In this document: positions 43,307-52,593 of the stretch, in pieces
Position numbering within the stretch: position 1 is the stretch's first letter
How the letters are laid out: each line of letters begins with the position of its first letter
NCBI RefSeq assembly: GCF_021190915.1
Contig: NZ_JAIOAP010000022.1
Span: 1 to 64,000 of the forward strand
Origin: Cohnella silvisoli
Lineage (GTDB): Bacteria > Bacillota > Bacilli > Paenibacillales > Paenibacillaceae
Length of the DNA: 64,000 bases
Direction of reading: 5' to 3'
Notes under the pieces: generated by a model
What the model saw: the letters and a program-made list of their open reading frames with translations, nothing else
What the model was told of the DNA's origin: nothing
Databases searched by the model: none
Translations under genes and position numbers: made by a program

Positions 43307-45394
43307 TTACTGAAAAGCCGCAGCAATGGACTTCCAGAGCGGAATATCCTCCGCTTCGAATTGGCTTCGCAGCGGGAGATCCGGGCTCACCACCCGGTCA
43401 TAGCTCCCCGTCGATTGCAGTTCGCGCGCTTTGACGTTATCGCGCAAGTTCATTTGCAGCAAATTCATCAGCATTTGACGAAGCCCCGGATCGTAAACCG
43501 GGCACATCAGCTCGACCCTGCGACTTAAATTCCGGGTCATCCAGTCCGCGCTGGAAATAAATAATTGCTCTTCTCCCCCGCCGGCGACCGCGAGCATTCT
43601 CGCGTGCTCCAAGTACCTATCCACAATGCTGATGACCCGGATGTTGTCGCTAAGACCTGGCACTCCCGGGCGCAAGCAGCATACTCCCCGTACGATCAAT
43701 TCGATCTTCACTCCCGCTTGCGAAGCTTCGTAAAGCTTATCGATCATCGATTGATTCGATAAGGAATTCATCTTGGCCACGATACGAGCCGGACGTCCTG
43801 CTGCCGCATGCTCGATCTCACTATCGATCAACTCGAACAGCTTAGGCTTCAAGCCGATCGGAGCAACGGCAAAGGAAGACCATTGATGGGGCGTCGAATA
43901 TCCCGTCATTTCGTTAAACAATGCGGTAGCGTCCGCACCGATATCCGGATGACTGGTGAAAAGTCCAGCGTCCGTGTACAGGCGAGCGGTATTTTCATTG
44001 TAATTTCCTGTACCCACATGAACGTATCTCCGCAAAGTATTCGCTTCTCTCCGGACGACCAAAGTGATCTTGGCATGCGTCTTTAATCCGACCAAGCCAT
44101 ACACGACGTGGCATCCGGCCTTCTCCAGCTGACGCGCCCATGCGATGTTTCTTGCCTCGTCGAACCTAGCTTTGATTTCCACGACAACGGTTACTTGCTT
44201 ACCCGATTCCGCTGCACTCGCTAACGCCTGGACTAGCACGGAGTTTACGCTTACGCGATACAAAGTCATCTTAATGGCAAGTACGTCAGGATCTACGGCA
44301 GCTTCGAGAATGAAATCGTTAACGACTTCGAACGATTCGTAGGGATGATACACCATGACATCCTTCTCGCGCAGGACAGATAACATATCGTCGGCTTCTT
44401 CGAATTCTTCAGGATATACGGGCTCGAGCTTCGGATATCTAAGGTGATCGTAATTGGGCAGCATTCCGACGAACTTCGAGAGAAATCCGAGATCCAGCGG
44501 ACCGTCGATCTCATCGAATACGTCGTCTTCCATCTCAAGTTCGTCCCTCAGCAGCTCTACCGCATGGGGATGCATCCCTTTTTCCACTTCGAGCCTTACG
44601 GGCAAGCCTCGTCTCCTGCGACGGAGCTCCTTCTCGATTTCCTGCAGCAGATCTTCCGCGCCTTCCTCGTTAAGGGTTAAATCCGAATTGCGGGTGACGC
44701 GGAAAGCGTGAACCGCTTCCGTCGTGTATCCGCTGAACAACAGACCGATATGCTCCTTAATCAAATCCTCGAGCAATAGGTAGGATACCTTCCGGCTGCC
44801 TTTGCGACCGGGCACCAGCACCGTGCGGGTCAAAATCGATGGCACCTGAACAAGGGCACAGAACGATTTGCTTTCCTCATCCGCTTTGCTCCCTTGGTCT
44901 TCTTGCTGCAGAACAACGGCTAAATACAGCTCTTTGCTATGTAAAAGCGGAAAAGGCCGGCTTTGGTCTACTGCCATAGGCGTAAGCACGGGATAGATGA
45001 TTTGTTTGAAGTAAGCGGTCATCAGCGCTCTCTGATCCTCGCTCAACTCGCGGAACGTCGTCAGGGCAACCCCTTCTTTCGCAAGCAAACGCATAAGCTC
45101 ACGATACGTCCGATATTGCTCGCGGACCATTCTGGTCGTTCGTTTCATAAGCCGCTTGATTAAACCTTGAGGCGTATATCCCGTAAAATCGGTTTTCGTG
45201 TACCCCGCTTTACTTTGCGCTTGCAGCCCCGCGACCCGAACGCTCATGAATTCATCGAGATTGCTTTGTACGATGGACAGAAATTGAAAACGCTCAAGCA
45301 ACGGCGTTCCCGCATCTTCTGCTTCCTCTAGAACGCGTCGATTGAACTCGAGCCAACTCAAATCCCGGTTAATGTATTTTTTGGCGCTAGACAC
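43307..45394 (-). CDS. ppk: Polyphosphate kinase
   Basis: 695 residues. N-terminal domain starts YINRDLSWLEFNRRVLEEA. The phospholipase-D-like catalytic half contains the autophosphorylated His in VHVGTGNYNENTARLYTD and a second conserved His in KTHAKITLVVRREA; ISSADWMTRNLSRRVELM is near the C-terminus. It makes polyphosphate from ATP reversibly. A four-hexamer PhoP box precedes it, so synthesis is tied to phosphate limitation. Convergent with ppx. Confidence 0.95.
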   Translation of the reverse strand: MSSAKKYINRDLSWLEFNRRVLEEAEDAGTPLLERFQFLSIVQSNLDEFMSVRVAGLQAQSKAGYTKTDFTGYTPQGLIKRLMKRTTRMVREQYRTYRELMRLLAKEGVALTTFRELSEDQRALMTAYFKQIIYPVLTPMAVDQSRPFPLLHSKELYLAVVLQQEDQGSKADEESKSFCALVQVPSILTRTVLVPGRKGSRKVSYLLLEDLIKEHIGLLFSGYTTEAVHAFRVTRNSDLTLNEEGAEDLLQEIEKELRRRRRGLPVRLEVEKGMHPHAVELLRDELEMEDDVFDEIDGPLDLGFLSKFVGMLPNYDHLRYPKLEPVYPEEFEEADDMLSVLREKDVMVYHPYESFEVVNDFILEAAVDPDVLAIKMTLYRVSVNSVLVQALASAAESGKQVTVVVEIKARFDEARNIAWARQLEKAGCHVVYGLVGLKTHAKITLVVRREANTLRRYVHVGTGNYNENTARLYTDAGLFTSHPDIGADATALFNEMTGYSTPHQWSSFAVAPIGLKPKLFELIDSEIEHAAAGRPARIVAKMNSLSNQSMIDKLYEASQAGVKIELIVRGVCCLRPGVPGLSDNIRVISIVDRYLEHARMLAVAGGGEEQLFISSADWMTRNLSRRVELMCPVYDPGLRQMLMNLLQMNLRDNVKARELQSTGSYDRVVSPDLPLRSQFEAEDIPLWKSIAAAFQ

Positions 45395-45455
45395 TTTACT
45401 TCCCCCTGTTCATTATGCAAGCGACTGAACCCTAATAACCCGACTTGTCTCTTTC

Positions 45456-45509
45456 ATTATGTTGGTCGAATGTAAAGCCTACGTTAACGTTTCGTTATCG
45501 GCAGGTTAA
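45456..45509 (-). promoter_or_regulatory. PhoP box and promoter of ppk
   Basis: Minus-strand hexamers TTAACC (45504-45509), ATAACG (45493-45498), TTAACG (45482-45487), TTTACA (45471-45476), exactly 11 bp apart; -10 CATAAT at 45456-45461, 9 nt further. Confidence 0.78.
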
Positions 45510-45536
45510 ATGACTGGCAATCCTAGCTAAAATCTG

Positions 45537-45944
45537 TCAGCGGCGCGGACCCCGATAAATCGAGAAATTACCGCTGCGAATTTTGCGTTCGAGCCAGCGG
45601 TATAACCATAATCGGTACAACGGACGCGTAACGGGAAGAAGCAAGCTAATACCGATGATATCGGAAAAGAACCCTGGAGCCATGAGCATAATTCCGCCGG
45701 CGAGCACGCAAAGACCTTCGAGCAAAGTATGCCCCGGCACTTGGCCGGCTTGCATTTGGCGCTGAGCTTGCTGCCACACTTTTCCGCCTTCTACGCGAAT
45801 AACCCATACCCCCAAAAATCCTGTCGCTATGAGCAGAACGAAGGTTGCCCAGCCTCCTATCCAATGAGCCATCATTATAATGCCCCATATTTCCATGGCA
45901 AGAACAATGAGCAATATCGCTAGTAACCCTCTTTGCATCCTCAT
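45537..45944 (-). CDS. fxsA: FxsA-family membrane protein
   Basis: 135 residues with hydrophobic segments near 8-24, 30-46 and 75-100. Family traits: AMEIWGIIMMAHWIGGWATFVLLI at the start and the glycine/proline segment LLEGLCVLAGGIMLMAPGFFSDIIGISLLLPVTRP (quoted in part: LMAPGFFSDIIG). The basic C-terminus ends RGPRR. FxsA in E. coli relieves phage T7 exclusion; in Bacillus-type bacteria its role is unknown. It is 17 bp downstream of the thioesterase gene. Confidence 0.85.
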   Translation of the reverse strand: MRMQRGLLAILLIVLAMEIWGIIMMAHWIGGWATFVLLIATGFLGVWVIRVEGGKVWQQAQRQMQAGQVPGHTLLEGLCVLAGGIMLMAPGFFSDIIGISLLLPVTRPLYRLWLYRWLERKIRSGNFSIYRGPRR

Positions 45945-45961
45945 TCTCTCCTCCGCTTAGG

Positions 45962-46438
45962 TCAGCTCGTTGAGGTACGGCCCGCTAGCCGAACCATTCG
46001 ATCATACCATTCCGGCGCCTCGCGTGCGAAACGAACCGGTTTCCACTCCTTGTTGACCCACACGTGACGGGTTCCTCCCCGTACGAGCAGCAACCCCGGC
46101 GGTTCGTCCCCTTGAAAACGGTCCCCCAACGATTCCGTAAGGTCACCGCTGAGCACTCTCGATTCGAAACGGACGCGAACACTCGTCATTTCCGCCACCT
46201 GCGTACAGATCGTTACCCATTCATCATACTGCGCCGGCTGCTTAAAAGAAGCTTCAACGTCAGTCACCGGCAGCATTAATCCGCGTGCTTCCAGTTCCTT
46301 ATAGGTTATTCCGGCATGACGCACCCATTCCGTTCTTCCGATCTCGAACCAATTCAAATAATTGGCATGATAGACGACGCCCATCTGATCCGTCTCCTGA
46401 TACCTTACCCGTAAAGGGTGCAAAAACCACGCAGCCAT
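45962..46438 (-). CDS. Acyl-CoA thioesterase (YbgC/4-hydroxybenzoyl-CoA thioesterase family)
   Basis: 158 residues from ATG 46438 (GGAGG about 10 nt upstream); the upstream extension to 46510 crosses the pyk terminator and is not coding. Hot-dog fold with signature RYQETDQMGVVYHANYLNWFE, where the Asp is catalytic. Likely hydrolyses short-chain acyl-CoA. Paired with fxsA. Confidence 0.85.
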   Translation of the reverse strand: MAAWFLHPLRVRYQETDQMGVVYHANYLNWFEIGRTEWVRHAGITYKELEARGLMLPVTDVEASFKQPAQYDEWVTICTQVAEMTSVRVRFESRVLSGDLTESLGDRFQGDEPPGLLLVRGGTRHVWVNKEWKPVRFAREAPEWYDRMVRLAGRTSTS

Positions 46439-46482
46439 CGCGAACCGACCTCCATATCCATACAGTTCAGTATATAAAAATC

Positions 46483-46503
46483 CCCCACAGCAATGCTGCG
46501 GGG
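46483..46503 (-). terminator. Terminator after pyk
   Basis: CCCC-CAGCA/TGCTG-GGGG hairpin with one internal mismatch, followed on the minus strand by ATTTTTATATA, 34 bp after the pyk stop. Confidence 0.8.
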
Positions 46504-46536
46504 AATACACTTGTTGTTTAACTATGCATGATTCGA

Positions 46537-48291
46537 TTACATAACTTTAGCTTGTCCGGAGTAGATGACGCCATGTTCGGCGTAAATCGTCACTTCCATG
46601 CCGTCGCTAAGCTGCTTGAGCGCATCGTCGACGCCGACGATAACCGGAATGCCCAGGTTAAGGCCGACAACTGCCGCATGGCAGGTGATGCCGCCGCATT
46701 CCGTAATCACTGCCGCCGCTTTCTCGAAAGCAGGCATATATTCTTTGTCGGTCGATGGCGCGACCAGAACAGCACCCTTCGTCATTTTCCGAACGGCTTC
46801 TTCCGGCGTATTCGCGATGACGACTTTACCGGTAGCGCTTTGCGAACCGATACCTTGACCCTTGGCGATCAATTCGCCGACGTTGTGGATCTTGATCAGG
46901 TTCGTCGTGCCCGAACGGCCTACAGGCACGCCGGCCGTAATAATGATCGTATCGCCTAGACGTACAAGACCGGTATCTAACGCGCCTTTAACGGCGATCT
47001 CGAACATTTCGTCAGTCGTCGTTGCCGATACCCCTTTAACGGGAATGACACCCCAGACGAGTTGCAAACGGCGCAAAACTTGTTCTACGGGCGTAACCGC
47101 GATGATTTGGGACTTCGGTTTGTATTTGGAGATCATCCGCGCGGTATATCCGCTTTCCGTGGAAGTAACGATCGCTTTCGCATCCAGATCGAGAGCGGAA
47201 TTCGTAACGGCTTGGCTGATCGCCTCCGTAACGGACGTTTGTTGGGCTTTTGCCTGTTTTGTGAAAATTTCGCGGTAGTGCAGCGCGGACTCGGCGCGTT
47301 CGGCGATACGGGACATCGTCAGAACCGAGTCGACCGGGTATTTGCCCGCAGCCGTCTCGCCGGACAGCATAATCGCGTCGGTGCCGTCGAAGATCGCGTT
47401 CGCGACGTCGGAAGCTTCCGCGCGGGTAGGACGCGGGTTACGCTGCATGGAATCGAGCATTTGCGTTGCTGTAATAACCGGTTTGCCCGCGCGGTTGCAT
47501 TTCTCGATCATTTTCTTCTGAACGAGGGGAACTTCTTCGGCCGGGATTTCAACGCCCAAGTCGCCGCGGGCAACCATTAACCCGTCGGAAACTTCAAGGA
47601 TTTCATCGAGGTTATCAACGCCCTGTTGGTTCTCGATCTTAGAAATAATATGAATATGGCGAGCATCGTGGCGCTCAAGCAATTCGCGGATTTCGAGGAC
47701 GTCGCTGGCACGGCGCACAAAGGAAGCGGCGATAAAGTCTACGCCCATTTCGATTCCGAATTTGATGTCGCCGATGTCTTTCTCCGTAAGCCCGGGCATC
47801 GAAATCGCAACTCCTGGAACGTTTACGCCTTTTTTGCTCTTGATTTGGCCGCTGTTGACGATCTGGCACTTAATGTCCGCACCTTGAATGTCAACGACGG
47901 TCATGCCGATCAATCCGTCGTCAATGAGAATCGTTGAACCTACGTGCACGTCGCTAGGCAATTCCTTGTAAGTTACCGGAACGCGGTTGATATCGCCCAA
48001 GATTTCCTCGGTCGTCAAGGTGAGGTACTCCCCTTGAACAAGCTCGATCGGCTCTTCCTTCAGCTTGCCCAGACGAATTTCCGGTCCTTTGGTATCGAGG
48101 AGAATCGCTACCGTTTTGTTCAGTTCCTGGCAAGCTTGGCGAATGGTTTTGATCCGATTGCCGTGCTCTTCGAAGTCCCCGTGGGAGAAGTTAAGACGGG
48201 CGACGTTCATGCCGGCTACGATCAGCTTTTTAATATTGTCCAGCGACTCGCTGGAAGGGCCGATCGTACAGACGATTTTTGTTTTACGCAT
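46537..48291 (-). CDS. pyk: Pyruvate kinase with C-terminal PEP-utiliser-like domain
   Basis: 584 residues. The barrel has the N-terminal [16 protein letters not shown], substrate region [27 protein letters not shown], and the catalytic/active-site [17 protein letters not shown] with ATQMLDSM. Residues about 480-584 add the PEP-utilising-type His domain ([24 protein letters not shown]) typical of Bacillus PykA; the Cys-His of TCHAA is intact. Converts PEP and ADP to pyruvate and ATP. Follows accA/accD in the same direction. Confidence 0.95.
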   Translation of the reverse strand: MRKTKIVCTIGPSSESLDNIKKLIVAGMNVARLNFSHGDFEEHGNRIKTIRQACQELNKTVAILLDTKGPEIRLGKLKEEPIELVQGEYLTLTTEEILGDINRVPVTYKELPSDVHVGSTILIDDGLIGMTVVDIQGADIKCQIVNSGQIKSKKGVNVPGVAISMPGLTEKDIGDIKFGIEMGVDFIAASFVRRASDVLEIRELLERHDARHIHIISKIENQQGVDNLDEILEVSDGLMVARGDLGVEIPAEEVPLVQKKMIEKCNRAGKPVITATQMLDSMQRNPRPTRAEASDVANAIFDGTDAIMLSGETAAGKYPVDSVLTMSRIAERAESALHYREIFTKQAKAQQTSVTEAISQAVTNSALDLDAKAIVTSTESGYTARMISKYKPKSQIIAVTPVEQVLRRLQLVWGVIPVKGVSATTTDEMFEIAVKGALDTGLVRLGDTIIITAGVPVGRSGTTNLIKIHNVGELIAKGQGIGSQSATGKVVIANTPEEAVRKMTKGAVLVAPSTDKEYMPAFEKAAAVITECGGITCHAAVVGLNLGIPVIVGVDDALKQLSDGMEVTIYAEHGVIYSGQAKVM

Positions 48292-48339
48292 GATTTCTTT
48301 TTCCTCCGTTTATCTATCCATGGTTGCATTTATAAAGAG

Positions 48340-49305
48340 CTATTCCAGCTCTGCGGTACCGAAACGTCCGACTTTGCGGAACTTCTGATACCGGTCTTCC
48401 CTCAGTTCATCGGGTGTCATCAGCTGCAATTGCTGCAAATGACGCCACAAAGCTTCTCTGATCGCTTCGGCCTGCATCGGCTTATCGCGATGAGCGCCGC
48501 CTTGGGGCTCGGGTATAATATCTTCAATAACCCCGAATTCGAGTAAATCCTTAGCGGTTATTTTCATCGCTTCCGCCGCTTGATCGGCTTTGGACGCGTC
48601 TTTCCACAAGATTGATGCGGCACCGTTCGGCGAAATAACGGAATAGATCGCATTTTCGAGCATGAGCACGCGGTTGCCTACGCCAAGCGCCAATGCGCCG
48701 CCGCTGCCGCCCTCGCCGATGACGACGCAAATAATCGGCACGCCGAACATCGCCATCTCGCGCAAATTGCGCGCGATTGCTTCCGACTGGCCGCGTTCTT
48801 CCGCCGTATCGCCAGGGTAAGCTCCCTTAGTATCGATAAACGTAATGATCGGACGTCCGAATTTGTTCGCTTGCTGCATGAAACGCAGAGCCTTCCGGAA
48901 ACCTTCCGGATGGGGACTGCCGAAGAAACGCTGGATGTTGTCTTTCGTATCTTTGCCGCGTTGATGACCGACGACGGTGACCGGAACGCCGTTTAGCCTC
49001 GCAAGCCCGCCGACAATCGCCAAGTCGTCCGCAAATAAACGGTCGCCATGCAGTTCAATGAAGTCCGTAAACACCAAGTTTATGTAATCAAGAGATGTCG
49101 GACGCTGGTGATGGCGAGCCATGTGCATAATCTGCGCCGCGCTCATATTGTCGTAGATCTCGGTTTCCAACTGCTTATAACGTTCTTCTAACCGTCCGAT
49201 TTCATCGGTAAAATCAATATCCTTCTCGGCACCGAAGTGCATGAGCTCATCAATCTTCTTGCGTAATTCGGCGAGCGGCCTCTCAAAGGGCAGTTCACTG
49301 GACAT
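48340..49305 (-). CDS. accA: Acetyl-CoA carboxylase carboxyltransferase subunit alpha
   Basis: About 321 residues from ATG 49305 (AGGAGA 8 nt upstream), overlapping the 3' end of accD by 11 bp. Crotonase-like fold with [40 protein letters not shown] and the oxyanion-hole [15 protein letters not shown]. With AccD it transfers the carboxyl group from biotin to acetyl-CoA to give malonyl-CoA. Confidence 0.95.
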   Translation of the reverse strand: MSSELPFERPLAELRKKIDELMHFGAEKDIDFTDEIGRLEERYKQLETEIYDNMSAAQIMHMARHHQRPTSLDYINLVFTDFIELHGDRLFADDLAIVGGLARLNGVPVTVVGHQRGKDTKDNIQRFFGSPHPEGFRKALRFMQQANKFGRPIITFIDTKGAYPGDTAEERGQSEAIARNLREMAMFGVPIICVVIGEGGSGGALALGVGNRVLMLENAIYSVISPNGAASILWKDASKADQAAEAMKITAKDLLEFGVIEDIIPEPQGGAHRDKPMQAEAIREALWRHLQQLQLMTPDELREDRYQKFRKVGRFGTAELE

Positions 49306-50161
49306 CGGCCGGCTCTCCTTTCCCCACATGCATGTCGAGCAGTTTCGTCAGCAGCGCCTTCATTTCCTTGCGGTGGACGACTTTATCAAGATGGCCGTGC
49401 TTCAGGTTGAATTCGGCCGTCTGGAAATTATCCGGCAGCTTCTGGCGTATCGTCTGTTCGATGACGATCCGACCCGCGAACCCGACGATTGTCCCGGGTT
49501 CCGCCAAATTGTAATCGCCTAAGCTCGCGAAACTCGCCGAAACGCCGCCGAGCGTCGGATCGGTGAAAACGGATATGAACAAGCCGCCTTGATCCTGGTA
49601 CTTGGCAAGCGCCGCACTTGTTTTGGCCATTTGCATCAAGCTTAATATGCTTTCTTGCATACGTGCGCCGCCAGACGTAGAGAACACAAGCAGCGGCAGC
49701 TGCTTCTCCATCGCCCTTTCGATGGCCCGGGTTATTTTCTCGCCGACGACGGAGCCCATGCTGCCACTGAAGAAATCGAAGCTCATGACTCCGATCACGA
49801 CAGGAAATCCGCCGATTTCGCCTTCACCCGTAATAACGGCATCCTTGAGGCCGGAGCTTTCCATTTGCTGCTTCAGCTTCGCTTCATAACCAGGGAAAGT
49901 AAGAGGATCCTCCGAGATCAGATTTGCATCAATCTCAAAAAGACGCCCCTCATCGAGCGTCATCGCGATGCGCTCCCAGGCGTTCAATCGGAAATGGTGT
50001 CCGCAAGTGGAACAAATCTTCAGGTTTTTCTCCAGCTCTTTGCTGAACTGAATCGTGCCGCATTTCGGGCAACGGTTCATCAGACCTTCGGGTATATCTC
50101 TTTTCGTACGTTCCGAAGGAACGACCGCGTATTTTTTCTTCTGAAATAAATCCTTGAACAC
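49295..50161 (-). CDS. accD: Acetyl-CoA carboxylase carboxyltransferase subunit beta
   Basis: 288 residues from GTG 50161 (GAGGTG 5 nt upstream). An N-terminal zinc ribbon (CPKCGTIQF...[10 protein letters not shown], four Cys) precedes the carboxyltransferase fold with [23 protein letters not shown] and [16 protein letters not shown]. Translationally coupled to accA. Confidence 0.95.
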   Translation of the reverse strand: MFKDLFQKKKYAVVPSERTKRDIPEGLMNRCPKCGTIQFSKELEKNLKICSTCGHHFRLNAWERIAMTLDEGRLFEIDANLISEDPLTFPGYEAKLKQQMESSGLKDAVITGEGEIGGFPVVIGVMSFDFFSGSMGSVVGEKITRAIERAMEKQLPLLVFSTSGGARMQESILSLMQMAKTSAALAKYQDQGGLFISVFTDPTLGGVSASFASLGDYNLAEPGTIVGFAGRIVIEQTIRQKLPDNFQTAEFNLKHGHLDKVVHRKEMKALLTKLLDMHVGKGEPADVQ

Positions 50162-50246
50162 AGCGACACCTCACAAGCGATAAATGGCGAACGTCAAGCC
50201 TTTCAGATTCGCCGACTTAAGTAAAAAGACGGGGTATCGTAATGAA

Positions 50247-50435
50247 TTAAAGGTGCAAAATGCTGCCTAGCACTTCTTGCACTTCCCGCACTTCACCGGA
50301 CGGGACTAATATTTCGTATTGAGGTTTAGTAAGGTTGATGGGGCGCACCTGAACGAGGAATCCTTCGTCGGTCAGACGCTTGTTAATTCGTTCGGCAATC
50401 TTCGAGGTCGGTGCAATGTAGATGACCGTCCACAT
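50247..50435 (-). CDS. Small conserved protein upstream of accD
   Basis: 62 residues from ATG 50435 (GGGGGT 8 nt upstream); the frame extends to 50501 without a start context. The sequence begins MWTVIYIAPTSKIAERI and has an alternating alpha/beta pattern (ferredoxin-like half) resembling DUF2007-type signal-transducing proteins. No catalytic motif. About 85 bp upstream of accD in the same direction. I recognise it only as a conserved small protein of this group; the role is unknown. Confidence 0.65.
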   Translation of the reverse strand: MWTVIYIAPTSKIAERINKRLTDEGFLVQVRPINLTKPQYEILVPSGEVREVQEVLGSILHL

Positions 50436-50577
50436 GAAGCGGTACCCCCAATATCTTAGCGATTCTTTGGTAAAGATAGATTGACGCAGTAAAGAAATCA
50501 TAGCACAGATGCCGCAAGACTAGCAACCAAACAACGTCACATTCCTTATGGCGCTGGGTATACGAGGCCGCGTACGG

Positions 50578-51318
50578 CTAAATGCCTTCGATCGGGAGCC
50601 AATCCAGAACTCGCTGTATTTTACGATCCCAATAGCCCCATTCATGATCCCCCGGCTCTTCTTCATAGACCAAGGGCAACTCTAACTTAAGGCAGTGCTC
50701 GCGAAAACGGATATTATCCTCGTACAGGAAATCTTCCGTTCCGCAGCATTGGTAGAGCAGCGGAGATGAATTGCTGCCTGCGACCCGCTCGGCAAGCGCG
50801 AATAAATCGGCGGATGAGCCCGGGATCGTAGAAGGATCGCTAAAAATATGCTGGATATCATTGCTGAAAGTTTCGACCGCCAAGCGGTTCACGTCAAGCG
50901 CACCGGACAAGCTGGCAACGGCAGCGAACCGATCCGGGAATGACAATCCTAATTTCATTGCCCCATAACCGCCCATGGACAAACCCGCTGCGAAATTATG
51001 TTCTCTTGAAGCGGATAACGGAAAGAAAGAACGTGCGAGCTCCGGCAGCTCTTCGCTTACGAAAGTCCAATACTTCGCGCCATGGCTCATATCCGTGTAG
51101 AAGCTCCGATTGACCGCAGGCATTACGACCGCGATACCTTTGGCACTGGCATATCGCTCGATGGAAGTTTGCCGGCACCAGGACGTATGATCGTCGGATA
51201 ACCCGTGCAGGAGATACAGCGTCGGGAATAACTTTCCTTTTTGCTGAGGCAAGATTACGTTCATAGAAGCTGAAATCTCTAATGTCTCGGAAAAAAACTG
51301 GCATTGGAATAACGCCAT
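50578..51318 (-). CDS. Esterase of the S-formylglutathione hydrolase / acetylxylan-type family
   Basis: About 246 residues from ATG 51318; the upstream frame to 51438 overlaps the preceding gene and is not coding. Alpha/beta hydrolase: oxyanion [14 protein letters not shown], nucleophile [13 protein letters not shown] (Ser), acid [12 protein letters not shown] (Asp), His in [12 protein letters not shown]. Related to EstA/FGH enzymes; in a glycan-utilisation locus it could remove acyl substituents from polysaccharide (inference). Confidence 0.88.
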   Translation of the reverse strand: MALFQCQFFSETLEISASMNVILPQQKGKLFPTLYLLHGLSDDHTSWCRQTSIERYASAKGIAVVMPAVNRSFYTDMSHGAKYWTFVSEELPELARSFFPLSASREHNFAAGLSMGGYGAMKLGLSFPDRFAAVASLSGALDVNRLAVETFSNDIQHIFSDPSTIPGSSADLFALAERVAGSNSSPLLYQCCGTEDFLYEDNIRFREHCLKLELPLVYEEEPGDHEWGYWDRKIQRVLDWLPIEGI

Positions 51319-51415
51319 CAGTCGCACATCCTCTTCTTCATGTAGGGGTTGAACATATATAAGTGTAAAGGAAACGAAGCATACTGGGAAGTGCCAGCAT
51401 GCTTCGTTGCTTCTT

Positions 51416-52561
51416 CTATAAACCTGAACCGGGTCCACCTAATCCATGTACCCTAGCCTCCACCGCATCCAATTCCGGAAGCATGGAGAAAGGATGATCC
51501 AAGTAAAAGTAAGCGCAACTGGACCAGTCGTCCTGCCGTTCGAAATTGCCGTAATCGGGGATATCCTCTTCCGTTGCGAAATCAATCTCCCGCTGCTCTT
51601 CTCCCGCCTTCGCGACCACAATTCCGGCCTGGCGAAATACGGATTTCGTTTGCGGGTCCCAATAGCCGATCTGCTGCATCGTTACGCGGATATCCTGATA
51701 GAAGTAAACCGGATCCGGCACGTGGTAACGGTAGAAGCAAAATTCCATCGTTTCCTTGTCCGCGACATGGCAGCCTTGATACAAATGGCTAAACTGCCCT
51801 TGCTCCCAACCGGTACCGATATAGTCCTCGGTGCCGGTACTGCATAAGCTGGGAAAAGCGTTGTCGCCGTCCAAATAAATTTTGCATTCACCCTCTCCCC
51901 ACCACGACAAGCAGTATTTTTCCGTATCGGGTTTCACGCCGACATTGGCTCCAAGAAAACGGCCCTTGCCCGACAGCTTTGGTACAATCTCGTAGTCCTG
52001 CCGCAAGGAAGTCTGTCGCTCCCGGCGAAAATGAGCATGGAAATAGAGAAGCCGTTCCGGATGCCGATCCCCTGCCGTATAATCGATATCGTAGAAAAAC
52101 ATGGGTAAATCCGTGTCGCCTTCATTGGTCAAAGTCACTTTCATGCCGGTACGGAAAGGCATCGGAACGATGCAATTAAAGCTCCTGCCTTCGGGACTGC
52201 TGAACAAAGAGGATTGGAAGGCTGCCGTTCTTCCCAGGCCCGTTCCGAAAAAATCGCCCAGAGGGGCACTGACCGCCGCCTTGTCCGCTCCATCCCAATA
52301 GAAGTCTAGCTTCAACGACCGCAGCATGCTGGGACTGCGATCGTTCAACGTCACCCATATTCGGAGAATGACGCCGCTTGTTCCCTCTTCCAAAGCGAGA
52401 ATAACTTGTTCTTTGGCCCGGACGGAAATAAACGGCATCCCTTTCCTCCCGCCATTCGTTCGGGCTGCGTTTCCTTTGGCTGCGGTTCTATTCTCGGGAC
52501 TTGCCCAACGCGTCTCCACGCCTTCCGGCATTTCATACATCGGATACGGATGGCTCATCAT
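51416..52561 (-). CDS. GH172-family (DUF2961) glycosidase-like protein
   Basis: About 381 residues from ATG 52561 (AAAGGAG 9 nt upstream). The family signature is at the N-terminus ([24 protein letters not shown]), with further conserved segments [40 protein letters not shown] and [15 protein letters not shown] (acidic residues expected in the active site). DUF2961 proteins form jelly-roll trimers acting on fructofuranosyl or arabinofuranosyl linkages. No signal peptide, so cytosolic, acting on imported oligosaccharide. Confidence 0.85.
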   Translation of the reverse strand: MMSHPYPMYEMPEGVETRWASPENRTAAKGNAARTNGGRKGMPFISVRAKEQVILALEEGTSGVILRIWVTLNDRSPSMLRSLKLDFYWDGADKAAVSAPLGDFFGTGLGRTAAFQSSLFSSPEGRSFNCIVPMPFRTGMKVTLTNEGDTDLPMFFYDIDYTAGDRHPERLLYFHAHFRRERQTSLRQDYEIVPKLSGKGRFLGANVGVKPDTEKYCLSWWGEGECKIYLDGDNAFPSLCSTGTEDYIGTGWEQGQFSHLYQGCHVADKETMEFCFYRYHVPDPVYFYQDIRVTMQQIGYWDPQTKSVFRQAGIVVAKAGEEQREIDFATEEDIPDYGNFERQDDWSSCAYFYLDHPFSMLPELDAVEARVHGLGGPGSGL

Positions 52562-52593
52562 GCGCACCTACTCCTTTCTTTCATGGCCCCAGT

